From: Sphingobium sp.
GTDB taxonomy: Bacteria; Pseudomonadota; Alphaproteobacteria; Sphingomonadales; Sphingomonadaceae
Direction: 5' to 3'
Assembly (NCBI GenBank): GCA_020051025.1
Contig: JAGVJS010000205.1
Coordinates: 1 to 10,284 of the forward strand
Length of the DNA stretch: 10,284 nt
Every line of letters begins with the position of its first letter. Position 1 is the first letter of the stretch. Below the pieces are notes generated by a model. The model had not been told where the DNA came from. It saw nothing but the letters and a program-made list of their open reading frames with translations, and made no database searches. Positions 1 through 5,797 of this stretch are shown in pieces. A program made the position numbers and the translations under genes.

Positions 1-1
1 G

Positions 2-145
2 ACGACCGCCACGGTGCTGGCGATCTTCTACGTGCCCCTCTTCTTCCTCACCATCGCCCGCCTGTTCGGCAGCGACAAGAACCCGAAAACAGGAACCGGG
101 TCCACGCCGCCGGCCCCGGCGCCCGGTGCAGGAGTTCCGGCATGA
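2..145 (+). CDS. RND efflux pump inner-membrane subunit (HAE1/AcrB-like), C-terminal end only
   Basis: Only the last 47 codons are in the window, ending at TGA 143-145. The tail reads TTATVLAIFYVPLFFLTIAR, then a hydrophilic Pro/Ala/Gly-rich stretch. The TATVLAIFYVPLFF segment is typical of the last transmembrane helix of AcrB/MexB-type proton-driven drug exporters, followed by the cytoplasmic tail. The stop overlaps the start of the outer-membrane channel gene (ATGA), which is the usual operon order of periplasmic adaptor, pump, channel. Substrate cannot be judged from this fragment. The family call rests on the helix pattern and the neighbour. Confidence 0.85.
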   Translation, partial: TTATVLAIFYVPLFFLTIARLFGSDKNPKTGTGSTPPAPAPGAGVPA

Positions 146-1509
146 TGCGCGTCTGTCTTTCCGCCGCCTCGCTGCTGGCGCTGGCCGGGTGCAATATGGC
201 GCCCACCTATGTGCGCCCGGAGATGCCGGTGCCTGCAACCCTGCCCAGCGGGGAAGCCTATGCCCCCCTGCAGGCAGGCGAAAAAGCCGGCCTTCCCTGG
301 ACCCAACTGGTCAGCGACACGCGCCTGCACACGGTCATCGAACGGGCACTTGCGAACAATCGTGACCTGCGCGCGGCCATCGCCAACATCCAGTCGGCGC
401 GCGCGCAGTATAGAGTGCAGCGCGCCGCCCAATTGCCGACGCTCACCGCCGATGCGGCGGCCAGCTTCACCCGGCAGAACGATGCGCGCCAGAACAGCTA
501 TAGCGCGGACCTGGGCTTCAGCGCGTTCGAAATCGACCTGTTTGGCCGGGTCCGCAACCTGACGCAGTCGGCGCTGGAAACCTATCTGGCGACGGAGGAA
601 GGCGCGCGATCGACCCGCATCGCCCTGATCGCCGAAACCGCCACCGCGTACGCGACGCTGGCCGCCGATCAGGAATTGCTCGCCCTGTCGCGCGAGACAC
701 AGGCCAGCGCGCAGAGGACGCTCGATCTGACCCGCTCGCTCAACACCGCCGGTCTTGCCGGTAAGCTCGACGTGCATCAGGCCGAAACCATAGTGGAACA
801 GGCCGCGTCGGATGTTGCGGCCAACATCACCCAGGTCGCGCAGGATCGCAACGCGCTCGATCTGCTGGTCGGCGTGCCGGTCGAACAAGCGCTGTTGCCG
901 CAGTCGCTCGACAGCCTGATCGCGGGGGTGGCGAAGGTGCCGGCCGGACTCACCTCTGACGTGCTGCTCCGGCGCCCGGACGTGCTACAGGCCGAACATC
1001 AGTTGAAGGCCGCCAATGCCGACATCGGTGCGGCGCGCGCGGCAATGTTCCCGACCATCAGCCTGACCTCGGCGATCGGGGTAGCCAGTTCGGCCCTGTC
1101 CTCGCTCTTCAGTGGCGGCGGCTTTACATGGTCGGCCAGCCCGTCTGCCAGCCTGCCCATTTTCGGCGGCCCCAATCGTGGCAATCTCGATTATAGCAAG
1201 GCGCAGCGCGACCTCTATGTCGCCCAATATGAAAAGGCGGTGCAAACCGCATTTCAGGAGGTCGCCGACGGACTGGCGCGGGCCGGCACCATCGACGCAC
1301 AGCAGGCAGCGCAACGCCGCTTGGTGACGGCCAGCCAGCGTGCCTATGATCTGGCGGACCAACGCTATCGTGCCGGGATCGACACTTTTCTGACCGCGTT
1401 GACCAGCCAGCGGTCGCTCTACAGCGCGCGGCAGTCGGCCATCGCGACGGACCTGGCGCTGGCGACCAATCGCATCCTTCTGTATCGCGTGATCGGCGCC
1501 GATCAATAA
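142..1509 (+). CDS. Outer-membrane efflux channel lipoprotein, NodT/OprM family
   Basis: 455-residue outer-membrane factor that forms the exit duct of a tripartite RND pump. The N-terminus MMRVCLSAASLLALAGC is a lipoprotein signal peptide with lipobox LAGC; Cys17 would be lipidated. Two OEP repeats follow: ANNRDLRAAIANI near 71-83 and FEIDLFGRVRN near 129-139 in the first, LLRRPDVLQAE near 275-285 and GAARAAMFPTISLTSAIG near 296-313 in the second. These motifs are characteristic of NodT-family proteins, and the length is usual for the family. AGGAG at 130-134 sits 7 bases before ATG 142; a second ATG at 145 could also serve. The gene overlaps the pump gene by four bases, implying translational coupling. 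No clear terminator follows. Confidence 0.95.
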   Translation: MMRVCLSAASLLALAGCNMAPTYVRPEMPVPATLPSGEAYAPLQAGEKAGLPWTQLVSDTRLHTVIERALANNRDLRAAIANIQSARAQYRVQRAAQLPTLTADAAASFTRQNDARQNSYSADLGFSAFEIDLFGRVRNLTQSALETYLATEEGARSTRIALIAETATAYATLAADQELLALSRETQASAQRTLDLTRSLNTAGLAGKLDVHQAETIVEQAASDVAANITQVAQDRNALDLLVGVPVEQALLPQSLDSLIAGVAKVPAGLTSDVLLRRPDVLQAEHQLKAANADIGAARAAMFPTISLTSAIGVASSALSSLFSGGGFTWSASPSASLPIFGGPNRGNLDYSKAQRDLYVAQYEKAVQTAFQEVADGLARAGTIDAQQAAQRRLVTASQRAYDLADQRYRAGIDTFLTALTSQRSLYSARQSAIATDLALATNRILLYRVIGADQ

Positions 1510-1587
1510 CCCGGCAGATCCATCCAACGCCCTCTTTTCCCGCGCCGCGAATATGATATGCTGCGTGAATAATGAGGGAGAGGAACC

Positions 1588-1710
1588 ATGCTGCTTCTGG
1601 CACGGTGTCTGGATTGGCTTTGCCAATTATTTGCGTCGGGCGCGCAGGATGAAGTGCGCCTTAACGAATTGATATCGCGCTGTGGTGCGCGGGAACGTCG
1701 CCCGCACTGA
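1588..1710 (+). CDS. Small ORF, 40 residues, unknown function
   Basis: A short reading frame encoding a 40-residue protein: a hydrophobic start (MLLLARCLDWLCQLF), a central acidic stretch (QDEVRLNEL) and a basic tail (GARERRPH). It contains three cysteines. A purine-rich Shine-Dalgarno sequence (GGGAGAGGA, 1576-1584 region) stands at good distance from ATG 1588, and a -10-like TATGAT lies at 1552-1557. The frame ends just before a hairpin at 1719-1739. It lies 78 bases behind the efflux operon and is convergent with the phosphatidyltransferase gene. I do not recognise the family. The N-terminus is too short and cysteine-rich to be confidently called a membrane helix. Translation is plausible but not proven. 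Confidence 0.5.
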   Translation: MLLLARCLDWLCQLFASGAQDEVRLNELISRCGARERRPH

Positions 1711-1718
1711 TGCCGGCA

Positions 1719-1739
1719 GCCGATCCATGCAGGATCGGC
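1719..1739. terminator. Hairpin between convergent genes, possible bidirectional terminator
   Basis: GCCGATCC (1719-1726) pairs perfectly with GGATCGGC (1732-1739) across a 5-base loop. It lies between the stop of the small ORF (1710) and the stop of the convergent phosphatidyltransferase gene (1750). No T-run follows on either strand, so a terminator role is inferred from position and stem strength only. Confidence 0.45.
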
Positions 1740-1749
1740 CCGAATCGGA

Positions 1750-2430
1750 TCAGCGGCGTTCGGCGGAGGCGAGCCTTTTGGCGGTGGTCAGCGTTTGCTT
1801 CACGAACAGCAGCACCAGGATCGCACCGGCCACACCCACGAACAGGTCGAATCCCGATACCGCGCCGAACCAGCCCGGGGCATAGCCGAGCATCATCATC
1901 GCCACCGTCAGGCCGATCAGCAACAGCCGCAATTCCGTCGGTCCGGCGGCCAGATAAGACAGCTTGAACTCCCCTAGCACGCGCGCCGACAGATAGGCAT
2001 GGATCGACAACAGCAGATAGCCGGCCAGCGCCACCAGCGCCACATCCATCCGGATATAGGGGCTGGCCCCCATGCCGGCCAGGATCAGCAGTGTCGCCAG
2101 CCCATCGCAGCTATGGTCGATGAAATAGCCATAGGAAGGTCGCTCGATCTTGCGATGACGCGCCAGGCTGCCGTCCATGGAATCGCCGAACCATTGCACT
2201 GCATAACCGGCAATGGCGAGCCACAGCCAGTCGACGCCCCAGTTACTGGCGGCGTAGCCGGCGAAGATGGCAAAGGCACCGACCATGCCGATCGCGGTCA
2301 ACAGATCGGGCGTCACCCACCGCGGCATCCGGGCGCAAAGCCAGTTGAGCAGGCGACGTTCCCCTACGGCCAGCACGTTTTGCTGGATACGGGCGATGGG
2401 CGGGGCCGATGGGCCGGATGGCAATGACAT
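1750..2430 (-). CDS. CDP-alcohol phosphatidyltransferase family membrane protein
   Basis: 226-residue integral membrane enzyme. Residues 83-109 carry the family signature D-x2-DG-x2-AR-x9-G-x3-D-x3-D: Asp83, Asp86, Gly87, Ala90, Arg91, Gly101, Asp105, Asp109. These residues bind divalent metal and the CDP group and catalyse transfer of a phosphatidyl or similar moiety from CDP-alcohol to an acceptor hydroxyl. Hydrophobic segments near 43-62, 68-82, 110-125, 128-145, 165-182 and 190-212 fit the usual six-helix fold. The acceptor (glycerol phosphate, inositol, serine or other) cannot be told from sequence. The start ATG at 2430 has no Shine-Dalgarno sequence, but a promoter-like pair lies immediately upstream, so a leaderless mRNA is possible. 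The gene is divergent from the 88-residue ORF. Confidence 0.88.
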   Translation of the reverse strand: MSLPSGPSAPPIARIQQNVLAVGERRLLNWLCARMPRWVTPDLLTAIGMVGAFAIFAGYAASNWGVDWLWLAIAGYAVQWFGDSMDGSLARHRKIERPSYGYFIDHSCDGLATLLILAGMGASPYIRMDVALVALAGYLLLSIHAYLSARVLGEFKLSYLAAGPTELRLLLIGLTVAMMMLGYAPGWFGAVSGFDLFVGVAGAILVLLFVKQTLTTAKRLASAERR

Positions 2431-2435
2431 GGGGC

Positions 2436-2464
2436 TTTATGACGGAAGTATGACGATTAGACAA
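2436..2464 (-). promoter_or_regulatory. Candidate promoter giving a leaderless mRNA for the phosphatidyltransferase gene
   Basis: On the minus strand TTGTCT (2464-2459) and CATAAA (2441-2436) are 17 bases apart, each matching four of six sigma-70 consensus positions. The -10 box ends 5 bases before the ATG at 2430, so transcription would begin at or next to the start codon. This agrees with the missing ribosome binding site. Weak boxes, so tentative. Confidence 0.3.
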
Positions 2465-2501
2465 TATTCGTTGCAGCGCACCTAGGAAAGCCGTTGCCTC
2501 A

Positions 2502-2520
2502 TTGGCCGTTTCGGGGCCAA
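2502..2520. repeat. Short inverted repeat upstream of the 88-residue ORF
   Basis: TTGGCC (2502-2507) and GGCCAA (2515-2520) flank a 7-base spacer. It sits in the presumed 5' region of the small gene at 2557 and could be an operator or an mRNA hairpin. No regulator can be assigned. Confidence 0.35.
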
Positions 2521-2556
2521 AGGCGGCGCTCGGGCCAACGCCTCGCGGAGGATATG

Positions 2557-2823
2557 ATGAGCAAGGATAGGCCCCGGTTGCTACGCGACATAGTGGCGCG
2601 GATGGAGCAACGGCCGTCCAACCCGGTGCGGCGCGCGCGGCTTATGGTGGAGCAGGAAGTACCGCCGGAGCGACGTGGTCCCGGATGGGACCGGCACTGG
2701 CGCGAACTGGAAGCCTATCTGGAAGAGGGCGTCGAATGGCGCATACCGCAGGGATTGGACGACAGCCCATCCGGTGCGGATAAAAAAAGGGCCGATCCGA
2801 AGACCAGCCCTGAAAGTTTTTAG
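2557..2823 (+). CDS. Hypothetical protein, 88 residues, highly charged
   Basis: An unrecognised, soluble, strongly charged protein. It begins MSKDRPRLLRDIVARMEQRP, continues with a likely helical RARLMVEQEV and a Trp-rich centre (GWDRHWRELEAYLEEGVEWRIP), and ends in a low-complexity Lys/Ser/Pro tail. The frame is open from 2494, but GGAGG at 2547-2551 points to ATG 2557 (5-base spacing) rather than to the upstream or ATG 2554 starts. It has no signal peptide or membrane segment and no cysteine. It is divergent from the phosphatidyltransferase gene and followed by a gene-poor gap. Codon choice resembles the neighbours, which supports a real gene. Confidence 0.6.
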   Translation: MSKDRPRLLRDIVARMEQRPSNPVRRARLMVEQEVPPERRGPGWDRHWRELEAYLEEGVEWRIPQGLDDSPSGADKKRADPKTSPESF

Positions 2824-2907
2824 GAGAGGATGCCTGAAAGGCAGGCTCTTTGTGACTACATCGTCATTTTTCCGCAAGTGCGAACGATATGCTCGCGATT
2901 GCAAAAA

Positions 2908-2946
2908 TTGCATCCGTAGCTGGATGCAACGCTTTCCGTAACGGAA
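2908..2946. repeat. Two adjacent inverted repeats in the gene-poor gap
   Basis: TTGCATCC (2908-2915) and GGATGCAA (2922-2929) are perfect inverted arms with a 6-base spacer. Five bases further, TTCCGT (2934-2939) and ACGGAA (2941-2946) form a second perfect palindrome around one base. Neither is followed by a T-run, so they look more like protein-binding sites or RNA hairpins than terminators. No gene starts nearby that they obviously control. Confidence 0.5.
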
Positions 2947-3040
2947 GTCATGGCGATGTCCGGCCTATGATCGACGCAAAGATATCGATCCTACCTTGCG
3001 ACTCGGCCTGTCCTACATCATCGCTTTCGGCTATAAATGA
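2942..3040 (+). pseudogene. Possible remnant of a beta-barrel protein C-terminus
   Basis: The frame ending at TGA 3038-3040 reads ...YDRRKDIDPTLRLGLSYIIAFGYK after an upstream in-frame stop at 2939-2941. The alternating pattern LRLGLSYIIAFGY resembles the final strand of outer-membrane barrel proteins. No start codon or ribosome binding site precedes it, so if real it is a decayed tail. It ends 16 bases before the outer end of the left inverted-repeat copy. A chance match is quite possible; no family can be named. Confidence 0.2.
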
Positions 3041-3055
3041 CCGGCGCGAAACCCG

Positions 3056-3142
3056 GACGCTCCACGTAAGATAATTTCCTATTCGGGATCGTAAATGTCA
3101 GGATCAGCGTGAAATGTGCGAAGTTAGCGCGCCGCGATCCTA
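3056..3142 (-). repeat. Inverted repeat, left copy, directly after the transporter stop codon
   Basis: Read on the minus strand from the transporter stop: TAGGA, about 11 variable bases, a conserved core (3126-3071), then a weaker 15-base extension ending GCGTC. The core aligns without gaps to 5615-5670 on the plus strand; by hand count 49 of 56 positions match, with the first 16 (TAACTTCGCACATTTC) identical. The core ends AATAGGAAATTAT. The two copies face each other and bracket the transporter and iclR exactly. Confidence 0.85.
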
Positions 3143-4618
3143 TCAGGCCCTGATCCGCAGGGTCGCCAGCGCCGCCATCAGCAGCGTTACCCCGGCAAAG
3201 GCCATGGTCCAGATCGGATCGCCGGGGAAGAAGGCCTTCATGATCGATCCCATGGCGGTGGCGACCAGCAATTGCGGCACCACGACGAAGATGTTGAACA
3301 CCCCCATATAGACGCCCAGCTTGGCCTGCGGCAGGCTGGATGCCAGCATCGCATAGGGCATGGCCAGGATGGAGGCCCAGGCGATGCCGATCCCCACTTC
3401 GCTCAGCAGCAGCCATTGGGGATCGCGCAGGATAAGGAAGCTGCCGAACCCTGCCGCACCGGCAAGCAGGCACAGGGCGTGGGTACGCGCCTTCCCGATC
3501 CGCGCGGCGATCCAGGGTAACAGGGTCAGCGCCGCGACTGCTGCCACGCCGTTATAGACGGAAAACAGTACCCCTACCCAATTGCCGCCGGCCTGATAGG
3601 CGGCGCTGGCCGGATCGGCCGATCCGAACATATATTGGGCCACCACTGGCGTCGTATGGATCCACATGATGAACAGCGCGGACCAGCTGAAAAACTGGAT
3701 CAGCGCCAGCCGCCGCATGATCGGGGGCATTCCGCCAATGTCGCCGACAATATGGGCCAGCATATGGGCGCCCCGCCCCGCTCGCGCCAGCAGGATCGCG
3801 GCCAGGCTGGCCAGTCCATATCCCGCGAGCAGTGCGGCCAGCAGATAGACTTCCTTTTGCATTCCCCAATGATCGACCAGCAGCGCGATGCTCAGCCCCG
3901 CACCCATCCAGCCGAAGCAGGATGTAATGCCGCGGGTGGACAGATCAGCAGTTACCGGCGGACCGTCTTCCGCAGCGGTGAAGGCGCGCATTTCCTCGGG
4001 CGCATACTCTCGGGTCGTCAGCACCGTCCACAGCACCGCCGCAAACAATGCGACGCCTCCCGCCCAGAAGCTGAAGCGCACGGTATCGGGCACCTGCCCC
4101 ACGGGAGCAACATTGGCGACGCCCAGATGGTCGAGTAGCCAGGGAAATAGCGACCCCACTACCGCGCCCGCGCCGATGAACGCGGTCTGCACCGCATAGC
4201 CGATCGTATGCTGGTCCTGGCGCAACATGTCGCCGACAAAGGCCCGGAACGGCTCCATCGAGATATTGAGGCTGGCGTCCAGCAGCCATAGCAGCAGCGC
4301 AGCCATCAGCAGTCCGTCGCTTTGCGGCATGCCCAGCAGCGCCAGCGCCGAAAATATGGCCCCCAGCAGGAAATAGGGCCGCCGCCGGCCCAGGCGACCG
4401 AGCCAGGTGCGGTCCGACAGATGGCCGATGACCGGCTGGACCAGCAGGCCGGTCAACGGCGCGGCGATCCAGAGCACAGAAAGATTGTCGATACTGGACC
4501 CTAGCGACTGAAACACCCGGCTCATATTCGCATTTTGCAGGGCAAAGCCGATCTGAATGCCGAAAAAGCCGAAACTGATATTCCACAATCCGGCAAAGCC
4601 CTGTTTCGGCTTGTCCAT
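3143..4618 (-). CDS. MFS sugar transporter, GPH/SLC45-like (sugar:cation symporter)
   Basis: 491-residue permease with about twelve hydrophobic helices, expected in the inner membrane. Loop 2-3 carries GHLSDRTWLGRLGRRRPY (residues 65-82), the D-R...GRRRP form of MFS motif A found in SLC45/sucrose-maltose and GPH carriers. NISMEPFRAFVGDM (118-131) matches the N-x4-P-x-R-A-x3-D segment of the same group. It likely takes up a di- or oligosaccharide with H+ or Na+; with a rhamnogalacturonan esterase nearby, a pectin fragment is a reasonable guess. ATG 4618 (MDKPKQGFAGLWNISFGFFG) is preferred because this N-terminus fits the family; the frame extends upstream only to a TTG at 4675. Divergent from iclR, which probably controls it. 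Confidence 0.88.
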   Translation of the reverse strand: MDKPKQGFAGLWNISFGFFGIQIGFALQNANMSRVFQSLGSSIDNLSVLWIAAPLTGLLVQPVIGHLSDRTWLGRLGRRRPYFLLGAIFSALALLGMPQSDGLLMAALLLWLLDASLNISMEPFRAFVGDMLRQDQHTIGYAVQTAFIGAGAVVGSLFPWLLDHLGVANVAPVGQVPDTVRFSFWAGGVALFAAVLWTVLTTREYAPEEMRAFTAAEDGPPVTADLSTRGITSCFGWMGAGLSIALLVDHWGMQKEVYLLAALLAGYGLASLAAILLARAGRGAHMLAHIVGDIGGMPPIMRRLALIQFFSWSALFIMWIHTTPVVAQYMFGSADPASAAYQAGGNWVGVLFSVYNGVAAVAALTLLPWIAARIGKARTHALCLLAGAAGFGSFLILRDPQWLLLSEVGIGIAWASILAMPYAMLASSLPQAKLGVYMGVFNIFVVVPQLLVATAMGSIMKAFFPGDPIWTMAFAGVTLLMAALATLRIRA

Positions 4619-4730
4619 ATTCGCCTGTCCCCTCTCCAGACCGGCATCGCTGCCATGGCATGGTCTATCGGACAAGTGCGCATACGAATACGTCCGAATA
4701 GGCGCGCCGCAGCGGGCATCAACAAAGAGG

Positions 4731-4759
4731 CTGACAAAAGGTCCAATTTAGCCGATATG
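4731..4759 (+). promoter_or_regulatory. Candidate iclR promoter
   Basis: CTGACA (4731-4736, five of six match to TTGACA) is followed after exactly 17 bases by GATATG (4754-4759, weak -10). The start point would fall near 4766, inside the first candidate operator (4762-4777), as expected for autoregulation. Confidence 0.4.
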
Positions 4760-4761
4760 CT

Positions 4762-4777
4762 TTCCTCTATATGGAAC
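4762..4777. promoter_or_regulatory. Candidate IclR operator, site 1
   Basis: TTCCTCTATATGGAAC: half sites TTCC and GGAA separated by 7 bases, a 15-bp spacing like the E. coli IclR box. It overlaps the predicted iclR start point. A near copy follows 17 bases downstream and others occur in the receptor/esterase intergenic region. Assignment to the neighbouring IclR protein is inference. Confidence 0.5.
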
Positions 4778-4778
4778 G

Positions 4779-4794
4779 TCCCGCTATATGGGGC
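4779..4794. promoter_or_regulatory. Candidate IclR operator, site 2
   Basis: TCCCGCTATATGGGGC matches site 1 at 12 of 16 positions, and the changed bases in one arm are largely matched by changes in the other (TTCC/GGAA to TCCC/GGGG). Its distance from site 1 (17 bp) would place two dimers at about 1.6 helical turns. It lies upstream of the chosen iclR start at 4815. Confidence 0.45.
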
Positions 4795-4814
4795 GAAAAG
4801 ATAGGCAGAACATC

Positions 4815-5597
4815 ATGCAGGACGGCGACGACAAGAAGGACGGGGCCGAAACGGTCAAGGGTACGCAGACGCTGATGCGCGCGCTCGACATTATGGACGA
4901 AGTGATCGACGGACCCATCCGCGCTGCGGATCTGGCCCGCAAGCTGGGCATGAGCAAGACCACCGCGCATCGACTGGTGCAGGCACTGAAGTCGCGCAAT
5001 TATCTGTCGGTGACGCGCGACGGATTTGCGCTTGGCCCCAAACTGTTGCAACTGGGCGTGCTGGCGACCGAGCAGATCGACTATGTGCGGGTCGCCCGCC
5101 CCTTCATGGAATTGCTGTCGGAACGGACCGGTTTTTGCGTGTTCGTGGGCAAGCGCGAAGGGGACTGGTCGCGCCACCTGGACCGGGTGACGGGTACGCA
5201 GCGGCTGCGCGTCGCGACCGCGCCGGGGGATCGCCGTCCCGTGGCGGAAACCGGGTTGGGGAAGGCGCTGCTGCTGGACGAGGATGAGGCGACCTGGGAG
5301 CGCCTCTATCTCGAGGCCAGGGACGGCAGGGCGGCACCGGCGCAGATCCAGGCCTATATCGCGGAAATGCGTGGGCACAAGGCGCGTGGCGAGGTACTGC
5401 ACGACAGCGAACTGGGCGATGGAGTGCGGTCGATCGCGGTTCCGATCCGGGATGCCAAGGGCGATATCTGCATCGCCATTTCGATCGCCAGTGCCGCCCA
5501 TTATCTGACCGACGATCTGCGCCCCGGCCTGGCCGAGCAGGTGATGCGGTCGGCCGAGCAGATCAGCGGCGCGGTGGGCTATGCCGGGCCACGCTGA
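4815..5597 (+). CDS. IclR-family transcriptional regulator
   Basis: 260-residue DNA-binding regulator. Residues 15-75 form the winged helix-turn-helix, with recognition helix in MSKTTAHRLVQALKSRNYL (46-64) and wing VTRDGFALG (66-74). The rest (about 85-255) is the IclR effector-binding domain, containing RPVAETGLGKALLLDED and GVRSIAVPIRDAKGDICIAISI. Family members such as KdgR bind small acids or sugars from pectin and aromatic breakdown, usually as repressors released by ligand. ATG 4815 is chosen because an upstream in-frame ATG (4788) has no ribosome binding site and lies inside candidate operator 2; the site before 4815 (AGGCAG) is itself weak. The gene probably controls itself, the divergent sugar transporter and the nearby receptor and esterase. 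The effector is unknown. Confidence 0.92.
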   Translation: MQDGDDKKDGAETVKGTQTLMRALDIMDEVIDGPIRAADLARKLGMSKTTAHRLVQALKSRNYLSVTRDGFALGPKLLQLGVLATEQIDYVRVARPFMELLSERTGFCVFVGKREGDWSRHLDRVTGTQRLRVATAPGDRRPVAETGLGKALLLDEDEATWERLYLEARDGRAAPAQIQAYIAEMRGHKARGEVLHDSELGDGVRSIAVPIRDAKGDICIAISIASAAHYLTDDLRPGLAEQVMRSAEQISGAVGYAGPR

Positions 5598-5685
5598 ATA
5601 GGAAAGCCTGCGCTTAACTTCGCACATTTCCCGCTGATTGCGACATTAACGATCACCAATAGGAAATTATGTTGCAAGCAGCGTC
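5598..5685 (+). repeat. Inverted repeat, right copy, directly after the iclR stop codon
   Basis: Plus-strand partner of 3056-3142. After TGA 5595-5597 it reads ATAGGA, about 11 variable bases, the core at 5615-5670, and a diverging extension ending GCGTC at 5685. This copy also has a direct repeat of AATAGGAAA at its two ends (5597-5605 and 5658-5666). The core is moderately A+T-rich for this genome and shows no strong internal hairpin. Confidence 0.85.
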
Positions 5686-5738
5686 GGCGGTAACAGCAGT
5701 GTAGCAGAGCGCCGCCGGATAGGACAGGCGGATACAAT

Positions 5739-5770
5739 AAGGGCGCGGTCACCGGGGTGGCCGCGCCCTT
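5739..5770. terminator. Strong hairpin terminator between iclR and the receptor gene
   Basis: AAGGGCGCGG (5739-5748) pairs perfectly with CCGCGCCCTT (5761-5770), and the inner CACC/GGTG can extend the stem. It lies between two converging genes (iclR ending at 5597, receptor ending at 5798). Minus-strand RNA leaves the stem as CCCTTATTGT, plus-strand RNA as CCCTTCAGTTTG; both tails are only moderately T-rich, so it probably works in both directions. Confidence 0.75.
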
Positions 5771-5797
5771 CAGTTTGGGGGAGGATGATAGAGGAGT

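Noticed and set aside
28..888. 286-codon open frame antisense to the efflux channel gene
   Set aside because: The opposite strand has a lipobox and OEP motifs; this frame is a GC-bias shadow.
3301..3311. CTATATGGGGG inside the transporter gene, matching the operator core
   Set aside because: It is read as codons for the conserved protein segment VYMGV and lacks the TTCC-type left arm; taken as chance.
4683..4708. Imperfect palindrome around ACGT in the transporter/iclR gap
   Set aside because: Only about half of the positions are symmetrical by hand count, and no related copy was found in the other intergenic region.
4767..5627. Long open frame antisense to iclR
   Set aside because: It lies wholly opposite a clear IclR-family gene, is rich in Arg, Pro and His as expected for the reverse frame of GC-rich coding DNA, and has no recognisable domain.
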